From positions 1,798,001 to 1,862,000 of the forward strand of contig NZ_CP019236.1 of the NCBI RefSeq assembly GCF_001955695.1: a stretch of 64,000 nt of DNA. The letters run 5' to 3'. This DNA comes from Rhodoferax koreense. Its GTDB lineage: Bacteria > Pseudomonadota > Gammaproteobacteria > Burkholderiales > Burkholderiaceae_C. A program made the translations under genes and the position numbers. Within the stretch, counting starts at the first letter, position 1, and every line of letters begins with the position of its first letter. Below, in pieces: positions 8,844 through 17,595 of this stretch. The notes beneath the pieces are model-generated. The model had not been told where the DNA came from. It saw only the letters and a program-made list of their open reading frames with translations, and did not search any database.

Positions 8844-8871
8844 CGTGCATTTGCACGTGCTTTTCTTTTTT
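8844..8871 (+). terminator. rho-independent terminator after ihfA
   Basis: CGTGC-ATTT-GCACG is followed by TGC and a T-rich tract (8861-8871). A GC-rich inverted repeat lies just upstream (from about 8817 to 8837). The merR-family gene downstream may thus need its own promoter or read-through. Confidence 0.6.
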
Positions 8872-8948
8872 CCTGCCTCCCCTTGCGCTTTGCGCCTTTG
8901 GCCACTTGGAGTAACCTCAAAGGTTCCGCCAAAACAACATTGATTTCA

Positions 8949-9422
8949 ATGGGAAATTCTCTCCCTTCGATTCCGGCCAAACGCTACTTCACCATCGGGG
9001 AAGTGGGCGACTTGTGCGGTGTCAAGCCACACGTGCTCAGGTACTGGGAGCAGGAATTCACGCAGCTTCGTCCCATGAAACGGCGCGGCAACAGGCGTTA
9101 CTACCAGCACCACGAGGTGCTGATGATCCGTCGCATCCGCGACCTTCTGTACGACCAAGGCTTCACCATCAGCGGTGCCCGCAACAAGCTGCAGGAGATC
9201 GTGCAGGGCGAACGCGACAAGCGGCGCAACGGCGAGGTCATGCTCGACGGCGTAGGCGTTGTGGTGCTGGAAGGTCTGGACCAGGAGGAAGAACTGATCG
9301 GCGACAGCTTCCCCGACCCCGAGGCGCTGACCGAGGGCGATGGCGCCATCGCCAGTGCGCAGGTGTCCTGGCTGCGCCGCGAACTGGTCGAAATTCGCGA
9401 TCTGCTGCTTGAGGCCGATTGA
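8949..9422 (+). CDS. MerR family transcriptional regulator (pheT-ihfA-linked type)
   Basis: This 157-residue protein has an N-terminal winged-helix MerR domain (FTIGEVGDLCGVKPHVLRYW, then RRGNRRYYQHHEV) and a predicted C-terminal helical dimerisation region. There are no cysteine clusters typical of metal sensors. This family is regularly found after ihfA in proteobacteria, and its regulatory target is unknown to me. I start it at ATG 8949, 11 residues before the HTH. The frame is open upstream to 8883 but without conserved sequence. The tRNA-Pro gene starts 24 bases after the stop. Confidence 0.85.
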   Translation: MGNSLPSIPAKRYFTIGEVGDLCGVKPHVLRYWEQEFTQLRPMKRRGNRRYYQHHEVLMIRRIRDLLYDQGFTISGARNKLQEIVQGERDKRRNGEVMLDGVGVVVLEGLDQEEELIGDSFPDPEALTEGDGAIASAQVSWLRRELVEIRDLLLEAD

Positions 9423-9428
9423 GCGGGT

Positions 9429-9434
9429 TATAAT
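9429..9434 (+). promoter_or_regulatory. -10 element of the tRNA-Pro promoter
   Basis: A perfect TATAAT lies 12 bases before the mature tRNA 5' end. It overlaps the region just after the merR stop. A -35 element is less clear; TGCTTG at 9406-9411 gives a 17-base spacer. Confidence 0.65.
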
Positions 9435-9446
9435 TCAGGGCTTGAT

Positions 9447-9523
9447 CGGTGTGTGGCGCAGCCTGGTAGCGCACTTGCATGGGGTGCAAGGGGTCGAAGG
9501 TTCGAATCCTTTCACACCGACCA
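9447..9523 (+). tRNA. tRNA-Pro (anticodon GGG)
   Basis: This is a 77-base cloverleaf. The acceptor stem is CGGTGTG/CACACCG, and the D-arm contains GCGCAGCCTGGTAGCGC. The anticodon stem is CTTGC/GCAAG with loop ATGGGGT (anticodon GGG), and the T-arm is GGTTCGAATCC. The CCA end is encoded (9521-9523). Confidence 0.97.
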
Positions 9524-9540
9524 TAGAAATTCATTGAATC

Positions 9541-9574
9541 AATGGGCCCGACATGAAAATGTCGGGCCCATTTT
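9541..9574 (+). terminator. terminator after tRNA-Pro
   Basis: AATGGGCCCGACAT and ATGTCGGGCCCATT form a perfect 14-bp stem around a GAAA tetraloop, followed by TTCG. It starts 17 bases after the tRNA CCA and is the strongest hairpin seen in the window. Confidence 0.9.
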
Positions 9575-9893
9575 CGTTGGGTAAGCGCGACCCGCTGCTG
9601 AAAGCACGCCATCTCCCGATGTGAGAAATTTCACGGAAAACTTAACAGCTTGTTATGTAAAAATACGTAACTTGTTGATTCTTTGCCAGGGCCAGTTTTG
9701 GCTTAGCCGCGGAAAACTGAAGGAATCTATCACTGTTGCGCATCAACACGGGGCAAGACTTCAACCTGGTTCCTGACGGGTCTACACAGACCGGTTGCTT
9801 CAACGCTTTGGGTTACTCGCTCCCTCGCGCTCGTGGCCCTGGGCCTGGTCGCCGCCGCGGCACTCCGCCGCCATGGCGCCGACACCGCCCGCG
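9575..9893. other. gene-free region upstream of fnr
   Basis: I see no gene in this stretch. It contains a near-perfect inverted repeat, GTTATGTA-AAAA-TACGTAAC (9652-9671, 7 of 8 pairs), and GTGAGAAATTTCAC (9621-9634), both in an A/T-rich part that could be a promoter or operator. From about 9795 an open frame joins the fnr frame, but its sequence is Pro/Ser/Arg-rich and unlike an FNR N-terminus. Confidence 0.5.
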
Positions 9894-9907
9894 TTGACCC
9901 AGATCAA
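9894..9907. promoter_or_regulatory. FNR box upstream of fnr (TTGACCCAGATCAA)
   Basis: This matches the FNR consensus TTGAT-N4-ATCAA in 9 of 10 positions. With the centre at -41.5, transcription would start near 9942, and CAGAAT at 9929-9934 would be the -10. It suggests that FNR controls its own gene. Confidence 0.75.
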
Positions 9908-9959
9908 ACCGGTGTTTCCGGTAGTGCACAGAATGTCTGTGCTGCATCAAGAAACACCC

Positions 9960-10748
9960 ATGAGCCATCTACCCAAGAACCAAGTCCGTTGCGCCAACTG
10001 TGAACTCGTCGATGTCTGCCTGCCTCCGAGGCTGGATCCCGGCGACATGAAACGCATCGACAAGGTGATCGACAAGCGGCATGCCATCCGACGCGGCGAG
10101 TTTCTCTACCGTCAGGGCGATGTCTTCGAATCGCTGTATGCCATCCGGCTGGGCCATTTCAAGACCAGCATCGGCACGCCGGACGGGCGCGTGCAGGTCA
10201 CGGGTTTTCAGATGGCCGGAGAGGTGATCGGGTTCGACGGCATTGTGGGGGGCCGGCACAGCTGCGACGCGGTTGCGCTGGAGGATGCCCAGGTGTGCAA
10301 GATGCCGTTCAACCGCATGGAAGAACTCTCACGCGACATCCCCTCGCTGCAACACCACATCCATCGGCTTCTGGGGCGAGAGATCGTGCGGGATCAGGGC
10401 GTCATGCTGTTGCTCGGCGCCATGTCCGCGGACGAGCGCGTGGCCACCTTCCTGTTGAACCTCGTGCAGCGGCTGCATGCGCGCGGATTTGCACAGACGG
10501 AACTGGTGCTGCGCATGACGCGCGAGGACATCGGCAGCTATCTGGGGCTGACGCTGGAGACGGTCAGTCGCACGTTTTCCAGGTTCGCGGCCGAAGGCAT
10601 CCTGCTGGTGAAGCAGCGCCAGATCCAGATCCTTTCCACCGCCGGCCTGCGGCGTGTCGGAAACCTGGACGACACCGGTGCCGATGCCGCACCAAGGCCG
10701 CTTGCTGCGTCTGAGCAAGTGGCCAACGTGCCGCTGACTGCGTCTTGA
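9960..10748 (+). CDS. fnr: FNR/Anr-type oxygen-sensing transcriptional regulator
   Basis: This 262-residue Crp/FNR regulator has the complete set of iron-sulfur ligands: C11, C14 and C20 (CANCELVDVC) and C102 (RHSC). They hold the oxygen-labile 4Fe-4S cluster of FNR. The cyclic-nucleotide-like beta-barrel spans about residues 40-140, then comes the dimer helix, and the HTH recognition helix reads ETVSR, the E--SR pattern that reads TTGAT half-sites. I prefer ATG 9960 because the FNR box and -10 predict a start of transcription near 9942. ATG 9933 would add nine residues. It is the likely regulator of the many FNR boxes downstream. Confidence 0.93.
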   Translation: MSHLPKNQVRCANCELVDVCLPPRLDPGDMKRIDKVIDKRHAIRRGEFLYRQGDVFESLYAIRLGHFKTSIGTPDGRVQVTGFQMAGEVIGFDGIVGGRHSCDAVALEDAQVCKMPFNRMEELSRDIPSLQHHIHRLLGREIVRDQGVMLLLGAMSADERVATFLLNLVQRLHARGFAQTELVLRMTREDIGSYLGLTLETVSRTFSRFAAEGILLVKQRQIQILSTAGLRRVGNLDDTGADAAPRPLAASEQVANVPLTAS

Positions 10749-10762
10749 TTGATCCCGCACAA
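10749..10762. promoter_or_regulatory. FNR-like box upstream of ompW (TTGATCCCGCACAA)
   Basis: One half-site is perfect (TTGAT) and the other degenerate (CACAA). TCCAAT at 10785-10790 is exactly where a class II promoter would need its -10. The box begins right after the fnr stop. ompW is known to be FNR-controlled in enterobacteria. Confidence 0.6.
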
Positions 10763-10825
10763 GGTCCGTCGGACCTGTAAAGCGTCCAATCCTTGAGAGC
10801 GATTGGGCTCTTTCAAAGGATCAAA

Positions 10826-11446
10826 ATGTCAAGACTGAATACGAAGGCCGCCGCCCTTCTGGCCGTGGCGGCAATGGGCTTCACGGCAATGGACGCAGGC
10901 GCGCAGGAAACCCCCTGGCTGGTGCGTGTGCGCGCGGTGAACCTGGACAGCGCCAACAAGGACTCGACCGGCCTCGACCTGTCGATCAACAACAAGGTCC
11001 TGCCCGAGGTGGACTTCACTTATTTCTTCACTCCCGCATGGGCGACGGAACTGGTGCTCACTTATCCGCAGAAGCAGACCGTGCGCGCAGGCGGCTCGGA
11101 CATCGGCTCACTCAAGCATCTGCCGCCGACACTCACGCTGCAGTATCACTTCGCGGACCTGGGCAAGTTCAAGCCCTACCTCGGCGCTGGCCTGAACTAC
11201 ACGCGTTTCTCCTCGGTCAAGTTCTCGCCGGCCGTGCAAGCCGCGCTGGACCCCTCGCTCAGCAAGAACAGCTTCGGCCTGGCCCTGCAGGCTGGCTTCG
11301 ACTATGAGTTCGCGAAGAACACCTATTTCAACTTCGACGTGAAGAAGGTGAAGATCCACACCGACGTGAGTTCTGCCGGCGCCCAGGTCGGCACCTTCAA
11401 GGTCGATCCCTGGCTGATCGGCATCGGCATCGGCCGGCGCTTCTGA
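10826..11446 (+). CDS. ompW: outer membrane protein OmpW
   Basis: This 206-residue eight-stranded outer-membrane beta-barrel has a signal peptide cut near DAGAQ (residue about 26). The OmpW features are seen: PWLVRVRAVNL after the signal, PEVDFTYFFTPAWATELVLTYP, LPPTLTLQYHF, KPYLGAGLNYTRF and the C-terminal GIGIGRRF ending in Phe. OmpW forms a hydrophobic channel. AAAGGA lies five bases before the chosen ATG. An FNR-like box precedes it. Confidence 0.95.
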   Translation: MSRLNTKAAALLAVAAMGFTAMDAGAQETPWLVRVRAVNLDSANKDSTGLDLSINNKVLPEVDFTYFFTPAWATELVLTYPQKQTVRAGGSDIGSLKHLPPTLTLQYHFADLGKFKPYLGAGLNYTRFSSVKFSPAVQAALDPSLSKNSFGLALQAGFDYEFAKNTYFNFDVKKVKIHTDVSSAGAQVGTFKVDPWLIGIGIGRRF

Positions 11447-11462
11447 GACGCCGGGCTGGAGA

Positions 11463-11486
11463 CGAACGCCCCGCCCGGGGCGTTCG
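11463..11486. terminator. bidirectional hairpin between ompW and hemN
   Basis: CGAACGCCCC-GCCC-GGGGCGTTCG is a perfect 10-bp stem between two converging genes. There is no long T-tract on either side, so it may act as a pause or stability element rather than a strong terminator. Confidence 0.6.
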
Positions 11487-11489
11487 GGT

Positions 11490-12956
11490 TCAGGCGATGC
11501 GCGAGAACTGCGAACCGCTGCGAGGTGTCCGCAGGTAGTGATCGAACACCATGGCGATGGCGCGCACCACGAACCAGCCGGTCGGCGTGACCTGCACCAC
11601 GCCCGCGCCGAGGTCGATGTCGACCAGGCCTTCCGCCGCGAAGCCTGCCAGCACCTGCAGTTCCGCAGCGAAGTAGCTGCGGAAGTCGATGAGGTGCCCG
11701 AGTTCCACCGATTCGAAATCCACGCAGCCCTGGCACATCAGCGCCATGATCACCGCGCGCCGCACCAGGTCGTCGCGGGTCAATCCCAGCCCGCGCTCGA
11801 TGGGCAGCCGGTTTTCGGCGAGGGCCTGGCGGTAGGCTTCCAGCGTCTTGGCGTTCTGCCCGTAGCTGGCGCCGACACGGCCGATGGCCGACACACCGAG
11901 CGCGATGAGATCGCTGTCGGGCTGCGTGCTGTAGCCCTGGAAGTTGCGGTGCAGCCGGCCCTGGCGCTTGGCCCGGGCCAGCGCATCCTCCGGCAGGGCG
12001 AAATGGTCCATCCCGATGTACACGTAGCCGGCCTGCTCGAAGGCAGCCATCGCGGCGGCAAGCATCCTCACGCGGGCGGGGCCGCCGGGCAGCGCATGGT
12101 CGGCGATGCGCCTCTGTGCCTTGAAGCGTTCGGGCAGGTGCGCATAGCCATAGAGCGCCACCCGGTCGGGCCTGAGCGCCGTGACCTGTGCCAGGGTGCG
12201 GGCGAACGAATCCGGCGTCTGCAGCGGCAGGCCGTAGATCAGGTCGACATTGATGGAGTCGAAGCCGATGGCACGCGCCGCCTGCATCAGGCCGGTGACC
12301 TGCGCCAGTGGCTGCACGCGATGCACGGCCCTCTGCACGGCCGGATCGAAATCCTGCACGCCCAGGCTCAGGCGGTTGAAGCCAATGTCCGCCAGGCGGC
12401 GCAGCCGCGCGGCATCGACCGTGCGCGGATCGACTTCGATGGCGTACTCGCCTTCGGCGGGCAGCGTGAAATGCTCGCGCAGCATGGCTATCAGTTCGGC
12501 CAGTTCCTCGTCGCTGAAGAATGTCGGGCTGCCGCCGCCCAGGTGCAGTTGCGAGACCACCTGACCGCGACCGATCCGCTCGACGTAGAGCCCGGCTTCC
12601 TTGCGCAGGTCGTCCAGGTAGGGCCGTGCCAATTCATGGCGCCGGGTGATGATCTTGTTGCAGGCGCAGTAGTGGCAAAGCGATTCGCAGAAAGGGATGT
12701 GCACGTAGAGCGACAGCGGTAGCGGCAGGCTCGGTCCGGCCCGGCCTCGGCGTTGTTCCAGGGCGCGCAGGAACGGCTCCGCGCCGTCGCCGTCGGAGAA
12801 CCGGTCTGCGGTGGGATAGGAGGTGTAGCGCGGGCCGGGTACGTCCAGGCGGCGCAGCAGGTCTTCGGTCGGTACCGCGATGGCCTGGCGGCGAGCGGGT
12901 GCCGGGCGAGGTGACGCAAGGCCCGCAAGGGGCGCGAGGTGTGAGATGGATGGCAT
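11490..12956 (-). CDS. hemN: oxygen-independent coproporphyrinogen III oxidase
   Basis: This 488-residue radical SAM enzyme makes protoporphyrinogen IX without oxygen. The CESLCHYCAC segment supplies the CxxxCxxC cluster ligands. GPRYTSYPTADRF before it, LHLGGGSPTFF, EVDPRTVD and YIGMDHFALPEDALARAK are HemN signatures, so it is HemN proper rather than the HemW look-alike. The C-terminal HemN domain is present. I start it at ATG 12956; the frame continues to 13025 without conserved residues. A weak FNR box at 13012-13025 fits anaerobic induction. Confidence 0.92.
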   Translation of the reverse strand: MPSISHLAPLAGLASPRPAPARRQAIAVPTEDLLRRLDVPGPRYTSYPTADRFSDGDGAEPFLRALEQRRGRAGPSLPLPLSLYVHIPFCESLCHYCACNKIITRRHELARPYLDDLRKEAGLYVERIGRGQVVSQLHLGGGSPTFFSDEELAELIAMLREHFTLPAEGEYAIEVDPRTVDAARLRRLADIGFNRLSLGVQDFDPAVQRAVHRVQPLAQVTGLMQAARAIGFDSINVDLIYGLPLQTPDSFARTLAQVTALRPDRVALYGYAHLPERFKAQRRIADHALPGGPARVRMLAAAMAAFEQAGYVYIGMDHFALPEDALARAKRQGRLHRNFQGYSTQPDSDLIALGVSAIGRVGASYGQNAKTLEAYRQALAENRLPIERGLGLTRDDLVRRAVIMALMCQGCVDFESVELGHLIDFRSYFAAELQVLAGFAAEGLVDIDLGAGVVQVTPTGWFVVRAIAMVFDHYLRTPRSGSQFSRIA

Positions 12957-13011
12957 GTCAGCGCGGTTCTGGATGATGCCGCCACTGTGCGTCAGCCCGG
13001 GTCCTGCGGCC

Positions 13012-13025
13012 ATGACCTGTCTCAA
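13012..13025. promoter_or_regulatory. weak FNR box upstream of hemN
   Basis: On the minus strand this reads TTGAG-ACAG-GTCAT, four of five matches in each half. A CACAGT hexamer (12984-12989) lies at class II -10 spacing and would give a leader of about 20 bases before ATG 12956. It is weaker than the boxes further right. Confidence 0.4.
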
Positions 13026-13098
13026 GCTTTTGCGATCTCAGGAGAGCGTGCCGTGCTTTCGCCGTGCGCTGGACACGAACCCGCTGCGATCTTGCCGA

Positions 13099-16000
13099 TC
13101 AGGCCATGTCTTCGATTCGCCTCGCCAGCATTGCGGCCAGGGCCTCGGCAGGCACCGGCCTGCTGATCAGGTAGCCCTGGAGTTGATCGCAACGCAGCTG
13201 CAACAGCGTCTGCGCCTGTGCTTCCGTCTCCACACCTTCGGCCACCACTTTCATGCCCAGCGCATGCGCCAGCGACACCATGGTGGTGACCAGTGTCATC
13301 TGGTTCGGGTCTTCGTTCATGGTCATGACGAAGGCCCGATCGATCTTCAGCACCTGCACCGGCAACTTGGCCAGGTAGGCCAGCGACGAGTAACCGGTGC
13401 CGAAGTCGTCGATGGCGATGTCGACGCCCAGGCCACGCAAGGTCTTCAATTTGAGAATGGTGTCCTCGATGTTCTCCATCGCCGCGCTTTCGGTGATTTC
13501 GAGGTCGATGCCGGGATCGGCGCCACCTGTGGCCAGGGCCAGTTCCACGGTGGCGACGAAATCGACCTTGCGCAACTGCACGGCCGAGACGTTGACCGCA
13601 ATGCGTGGTGCGGCGAGGCCCAAGCCGAGCCAATACTGCCGGTCCAGCACGGCCTGCCGCAATGCCCATGCGCCGACCTCGACGATGAGCCCGGTTTCTT
13701 CCAGCAGCGGGATGAAGCGAGCGGGAGGCACCAGCCCGAACTCGGGGTCCTGCCAACGGATGAGGGCCTCGACGCTTTCGATGTGCCGCCTGGCGGCTTC
13801 TGCCTTGGGCTGGTAGTGCAGCACGAAGCGACCTCGCGCCAGCGCCTCGCGCAGCTTGTTTTCCAGGGCCACCTTCTCGGCGATGCTGGCAGCCATCCGC
13901 GCATCGTAGAAGCTCATGCGGTCCGGCGAGGCCTTGGCCCGCTTGAGTGCCGCCTCGGCGTTGAGGTACAGGGTTTCAGCGGTCGTGCCGTCGGCGGGAC
14001 ACAACGCAATGCCGATGCGAGCCGAGATGTGCAGGGCCTGCGCGCCGCAGACCACCGGCGCATCGAAGCTGCTTCGGTAGAAGTCCTGCAGCACGCGCGC
14101 GATCCCATATCCTTCGGTGGCATTGGGAAAAACCATGGCAAACTGATCGGCGCCGACACGCGCCATTCGCGTGGCGTCTTCCACGGCATGAACGATCCGC
14201 CGCGCCACCTCGCGCAGCACCTCGTCGCCGATACGGCGGCCCAGGCTGTCATTGATCGCCTTGAAGCGTTCGATGTCGAGGATCACCAGTGCCAGCATTT
14301 CCTGCTTTTCCTGCGCGCCCGCCACATACCGCCCGAGGCGTTCCTGGAACAGCATCGCATTCGCCTGGCCGGTCAACACATCGTAGTAGGCAAGCCGGTT
14401 CAGCTTGTCGGACTGGGCGATGTGGTCCATCGCAAAGGCGATGTCGTTGGCCAGTTCCTCGAGCAGCCGTATCTCCCTGGCATCGAAGAAATCGGCTTCA
14501 CCCGCATGCAGCACGAGCATGCCTGCCGTGCGTTTGGACACGATGAGCGGCAGCAGGGCAAGGGAGCGGGAGCCGGCGGCCAGCACCGATGCCTGCGCGG
14601 GTGCGGTCAGCCAGACGCTGGTCGCGATGTCGTTTTCGACGACCGTCTCGCCGTGCAGCACCAGACGCTGCAGCCGCATGTCGCGATCTCTCAAGTGCCG
14701 GTGGATGGACTCGCGCACCGCTTCGAAATGGTCGGCCGCGGTGCCGTCGTCGAACCGGGCCACGATGTCCAGGTGCCAGTGATCACCATCGAACAGGCCG
14801 ATCCATGCGGTCTTGAAGCGCCCGGTGTGCACCGAAATGCGGCAGGCCTCGCGGAACAGTTCGTCACGGTGCGGCGCACGGACGATCAGCGCGTTGATGT
14901 CGCTCATCACGCTGGAGACGCGATGCAGGCGTCGGATGCGCTCCTCCGCCCGCTTCCCCTCGGAAATGTCCTCGTGGGCCACGACGACGCGCAACGGGCC
15001 CTCGCCGGAGAAGCGAGAAATCCGCGCCAGGAACCAGCGCCGCTGCGTCCGGCTGTCGCAGCGGTACTCCATCGCGAAGGTGTGCCTGCTGCCCAGCAGC
15101 ACTTCGCGGATCCCTGCGGCCAGCGAACCGGCTTCGGGTGCCCGCGCATCGGCGGCCTGTTCGCAGGTGTTCAGGTAGTTCGTCCCTTCGGATGGGCGCA
15201 GGGCCGCCTGCGCGTCGTTTTCGACGGATTCACGCCAGGCCCGGTTGACGGCGACGATCACGCCATCTTGATCGAGCACGCAGATGTGCTCCGACAGCGA
15301 GTCCAGTGTGGAGCGCGCAAAGCGTTCCGAGGCGAGCAAGGCGGCCTCGGCCCGACGTCGCTGCAGATACTGGCCCAACTGATTCGCAATGGCCTGGCCC
15401 GACGCCTGCAGCCGTTCATCGCGTGGCCGCGAGGAGCGACTGAGAAACGACAACACGCCGATGGGACGTTCGGCGTCGAACACCGGGAAAAGGCTTGCGC
15501 ATCGCAGGCCCTCGGCGATGGACGTCCTGCTGGCCACGCGGGGCTCGCAGCGCAGGTCGGCGATCCACAGCGGCAAGCCCTGCTGCCAGACGTTGCCGGC
15601 GAGGCCTTCGCCTGGGCGACGCACGTCGGCGCTTTGCACGGCCGCCAGAAAGTCCGCCGACAACTGCCCGGGCGGACTCCACAGCATCGTCAGCTTCAGC
15701 AGGTTGCGCGCTTCGTCGACCTGCCAGTAGCGCCCCAGTTCCCATGCCTGCGACTGGCATACCGCCCGCAGCACCGAGCGCAGGCCCTGACCGACATCGT
15801 CCGAAGAAGCCAGTGCCAGCGCCACGGCATGGTCCAGCCGCAGCAATTCGTCCGCGCGCTCCCGCTCCGTGGTCTGGGCCTGCAGCTGGCCAAGCTGGTG
15901 CTGCACCCTGGCGTAGAGCCAACCGTTTTCGTAGATGCGCCCGGTCTGTGCGGCCTGCACTGCGAGGGTGTGCTCGTCGTCGGTGGAGAATCCGGCCATC

Positions 16001-16881
16001 GCGGCCTTGTCGAGCAAAAGGACCCAGCCATAGCCATGGTGCAAAGAGGCCACCGGCGCGAGCAGGCCGCTGGTCACCCGCGGGAGAACGGCTTGTACGG
16101 CCTGGCGCAGCGCCGCATGTCCCGCACCTGGCTCGAAGCGCATGGCCCGTCGACCGCGCAGCGATGCATCGGCTGTGGCGGCATCGACCGGCAGGGAGCG
16201 GACCGATGCCTGTTCCTCCGCCGCCAGGCCTGCGACGGTGAGATGCACCTTCTGCGCGTGGCCCCTGTCCCGTATGGCCAGTACGGCGCCTCGCGCATCG
16301 AACAGAACCCGCACGCCTTGGCAGAACTTGTCCAGCAGAACCTGCGGATCACGCTCGGACGCCAGCTGCATCGCCAGCTCGGTCAGGGCCGCGAGCCGCT
16401 GGTTGGCGCGCTCCAGTTCTTCTGCCTTGACGATGAGCTTGTCGGTGACCAGGCGCAAGTGGTCGCGGTCGAAATCCGCATCGACGCGGGGCACTACAGC
16501 GGCGGGCCGGCACGCATTCTCCAGCACCTGCGCCACCACCCGCAGCACCTCCTCGGGTTCGCAGGGCTTGTGCAGCACATGCGAGACACCGCAGCCGGCG
16601 GCAAGAACGGCGGCTTCCTTCTCCATGAAGGTGGCGGTGTAGAAGATGATCTCCGTCGTGGACAGCGCGGGCTCCTCACGCAGTCTTCGCGCGAAGGCAT
16701 ACCCGTCCATCTTGGGCATGAGGATGTCGCAGATGACCAGGTCGGGACGGTGGGTGTGTGCCAGCGCCAGCGCCTCCTCGCCATCCCTCGCCTCGAGCGC
16801 CTCATGTTGCGCGTACCGCATGAGCATCACGATGAGTTCGCGATTTTCTGCGACGTCGTCGACCACCAGGACCTTGGCCAC
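13099..16881 (-). CDS. REC-GAF-GAF-PAS-GAF-(degenerate GGDEF)-EAL signalling protein
   Basis: This 1260-residue cytoplasmic protein probably degrades c-di-GMP. It begins with a receiver (VVDDVAEN, phospho-Asp in LVICDILMPKMDG, HKPCEP; residues 1-120). Two GAF domains (about 150-320 and 345-500), a PAS domain (about 515-640) and a third GAF domain (about 655-820) follow. The GGDEF site reads GADQF, so cyclase activity is unlikely. The EAL domain keeps EALIRW, NVSA, EITES, DDFGTGYSSL and EGVET, so it should be a phosphodiesterase. Its start lies 12 bases after the stop of the upstream receiver gene, so the two are co-transcribed. Confidence 0.9.
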   Translation of the reverse strand: MAKVLVVDDVAENRELIVMLMRYAQHEALEARDGEEALALAHTHRPDLVICDILMPKMDGYAFARRLREEPALSTTEIIFYTATFMEKEAAVLAAGCGVSHVLHKPCEPEEVLRVVAQVLENACRPAAVVPRVDADFDRDHLRLVTDKLIVKAEELERANQRLAALTELAMQLASERDPQVLLDKFCQGVRVLFDARGAVLAIRDRGHAQKVHLTVAGLAAEEQASVRSLPVDAATADASLRGRRAMRFEPGAGHAALRQAVQAVLPRVTSGLLAPVASLHHGYGWVLLLDKAAMAGFSTDDEHTLAVQAAQTGRIYENGWLYARVQHQLGQLQAQTTERERADELLRLDHAVALALASSDDVGQGLRSVLRAVCQSQAWELGRYWQVDEARNLLKLTMLWSPPGQLSADFLAAVQSADVRRPGEGLAGNVWQQGLPLWIADLRCEPRVASRTSIAEGLRCASLFPVFDAERPIGVLSFLSRSSRPRDERLQASGQAIANQLGQYLQRRRAEAALLASERFARSTLDSLSEHICVLDQDGVIVAVNRAWRESVENDAQAALRPSEGTNYLNTCEQAADARAPEAGSLAAGIREVLLGSRHTFAMEYRCDSRTQRRWFLARISRFSGEGPLRVVVAHEDISEGKRAEERIRRLHRVSSVMSDINALIVRAPHRDELFREACRISVHTGRFKTAWIGLFDGDHWHLDIVARFDDGTAADHFEAVRESIHRHLRDRDMRLQRLVLHGETVVENDIATSVWLTAPAQASVLAAGSRSLALLPLIVSKRTAGMLVLHAGEADFFDAREIRLLEELANDIAFAMDHIAQSDKLNRLAYYDVLTGQANAMLFQERLGRYVAGAQEKQEMLALVILDIERFKAINDSLGRRIGDEVLREVARRIVHAVEDATRMARVGADQFAMVFPNATEGYGIARVLQDFYRSSFDAPVVCGAQALHISARIGIALCPADGTTAETLYLNAEAALKRAKASPDRMSFYDARMAASIAEKVALENKLREALARGRFVLHYQPKAEAARRHIESVEALIRWQDPEFGLVPPARFIPLLEETGLIVEVGAWALRQAVLDRQYWLGLGLAAPRIAVNVSAVQLRKVDFVATVELALATGGADPGIDLEITESAAMENIEDTILKLKTLRGLGVDIAIDDFGTGYSSLAYLAKLPVQVLKIDRAFVMTMNEDPNQMTLVTTMVSLAHALGMKVVAEGVETEAQAQTLLQLRCDQLQGYLISRPVPAEALAAMLARRIEDMA

Positions 16882-16893
16882 GGCGGTGTCCGT

Positions 16894-17292
16894 TCAGCTC
16901 GCTCTGGGAGGGGCGCGTGGCTTGGCCGGCTCCAGCAGGGATTCGATTTCGCCGACGAACATCTCCGGCTCGATGGGTTTGGACATATAGGCCCGGAAAC
17001 CCGCCCGGATCACCGTTTCCCTGTCGCCCGGCATGGACGAAGCCGTGAGTGCCAGGACTGGAATGTGTTGGCAGCCCGGATCCTGCTGCAGGGCCGACAG
17101 CAGCGCATAGCCGTCCAGCCCCGGCATCTGCAGGTCGCTGATGACGAGATCGGGATGTTGTTGCTGCGCGAGCAGGAGGCCGGCATGGCCGTCGGTGGCC
17201 GCCAGCACTTCGTGACCGGCTGCGCAAAGAAGGTACCGCGCCAATTCGAGGTTGGCGGCGTTGTCTTCGATCACGAGAATACGCGCGCGCAT
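16894..17292 (-). CDS. single-domain response regulator (CheY-like)
   Basis: This 132-residue stand-alone receiver has acidic pocket VIEDN, phospho-acceptor in LVISDLQMPGLDG, Thr in LALTASS and Lys in MSKPIEP, all intact. There is no output domain. AGGTGA lies seven bases before ATG 17292; the longer open frame upstream lacks receiver sequence. It is co-transcribed with the REC-GAF-PAS-EAL protein and may pass or compete for phosphoryl groups with its receiver. Confidence 0.88.
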   Translation of the reverse strand: MRARILVIEDNAANLELARYLLCAAGHEVLAATDGHAGLLLAQQQHPDLVISDLQMPGLDGYALLSALQQDPGCQHIPVLALTASSMPGDRETVIRAGFRAYMSKPIEPEMFVGEIESLLEPAKPRAPPRAS

Positions 17293-17595
17293 GTTGTTCA
17301 CCTGTTGGGCGCCATTGGCTGGCGTTCGAGTCGAATCCGTTGCTTCGGCGCCGCTTTTATCTTCGGCTCGGGCTGGCAATGGTCTCGCAGTCGGGATGGG
17401 AAAGTGTGGACCAAGTGTGACGGAACAAAACATTCACTTGCACAAAGTGTAAGTTGAATGTCCACAATCGACCACATTTCCTTGCAATTTCAGGTGAGTG
17501 GTAACACCTAGGACGCACCCAGAAAGCAGCGATTCGGGTCTGCCAGGGGCCATACGCTGGTCGCCGCGTTACGACGGGGACGGCATGGCGAAGGG
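17293..17595. other. gene-free interval between two minus-strand signalling operons
   Basis: About 300 bases without a gene. The part from 17400 to 17490 is A/T-richer than its surroundings and is the likely promoter of the receiver gene to its left. It holds CACTT-GCACA-AAGTG (17435-17449). AGGTG/CACCT (17492-17509) could be the end signal of the histidine kinase gene. No FNR box is present. Confidence 0.45.

Noticed and set aside
9795..9959. N-terminal extension of FNR back to 9795.
   Set aside because: The added residues are Pro/Ser/Trp-rich with no similarity to FNR N-termini, and the FNR box and -10 lie inside it.
12880..17457. A 1525-codon open frame on the plus strand.
   Set aside because: It lies antisense to hemN and two signalling genes with clear domains. 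Long antisense frames are expected at this GC content, and its translation is His/Gln/Arg-rich with no domain.
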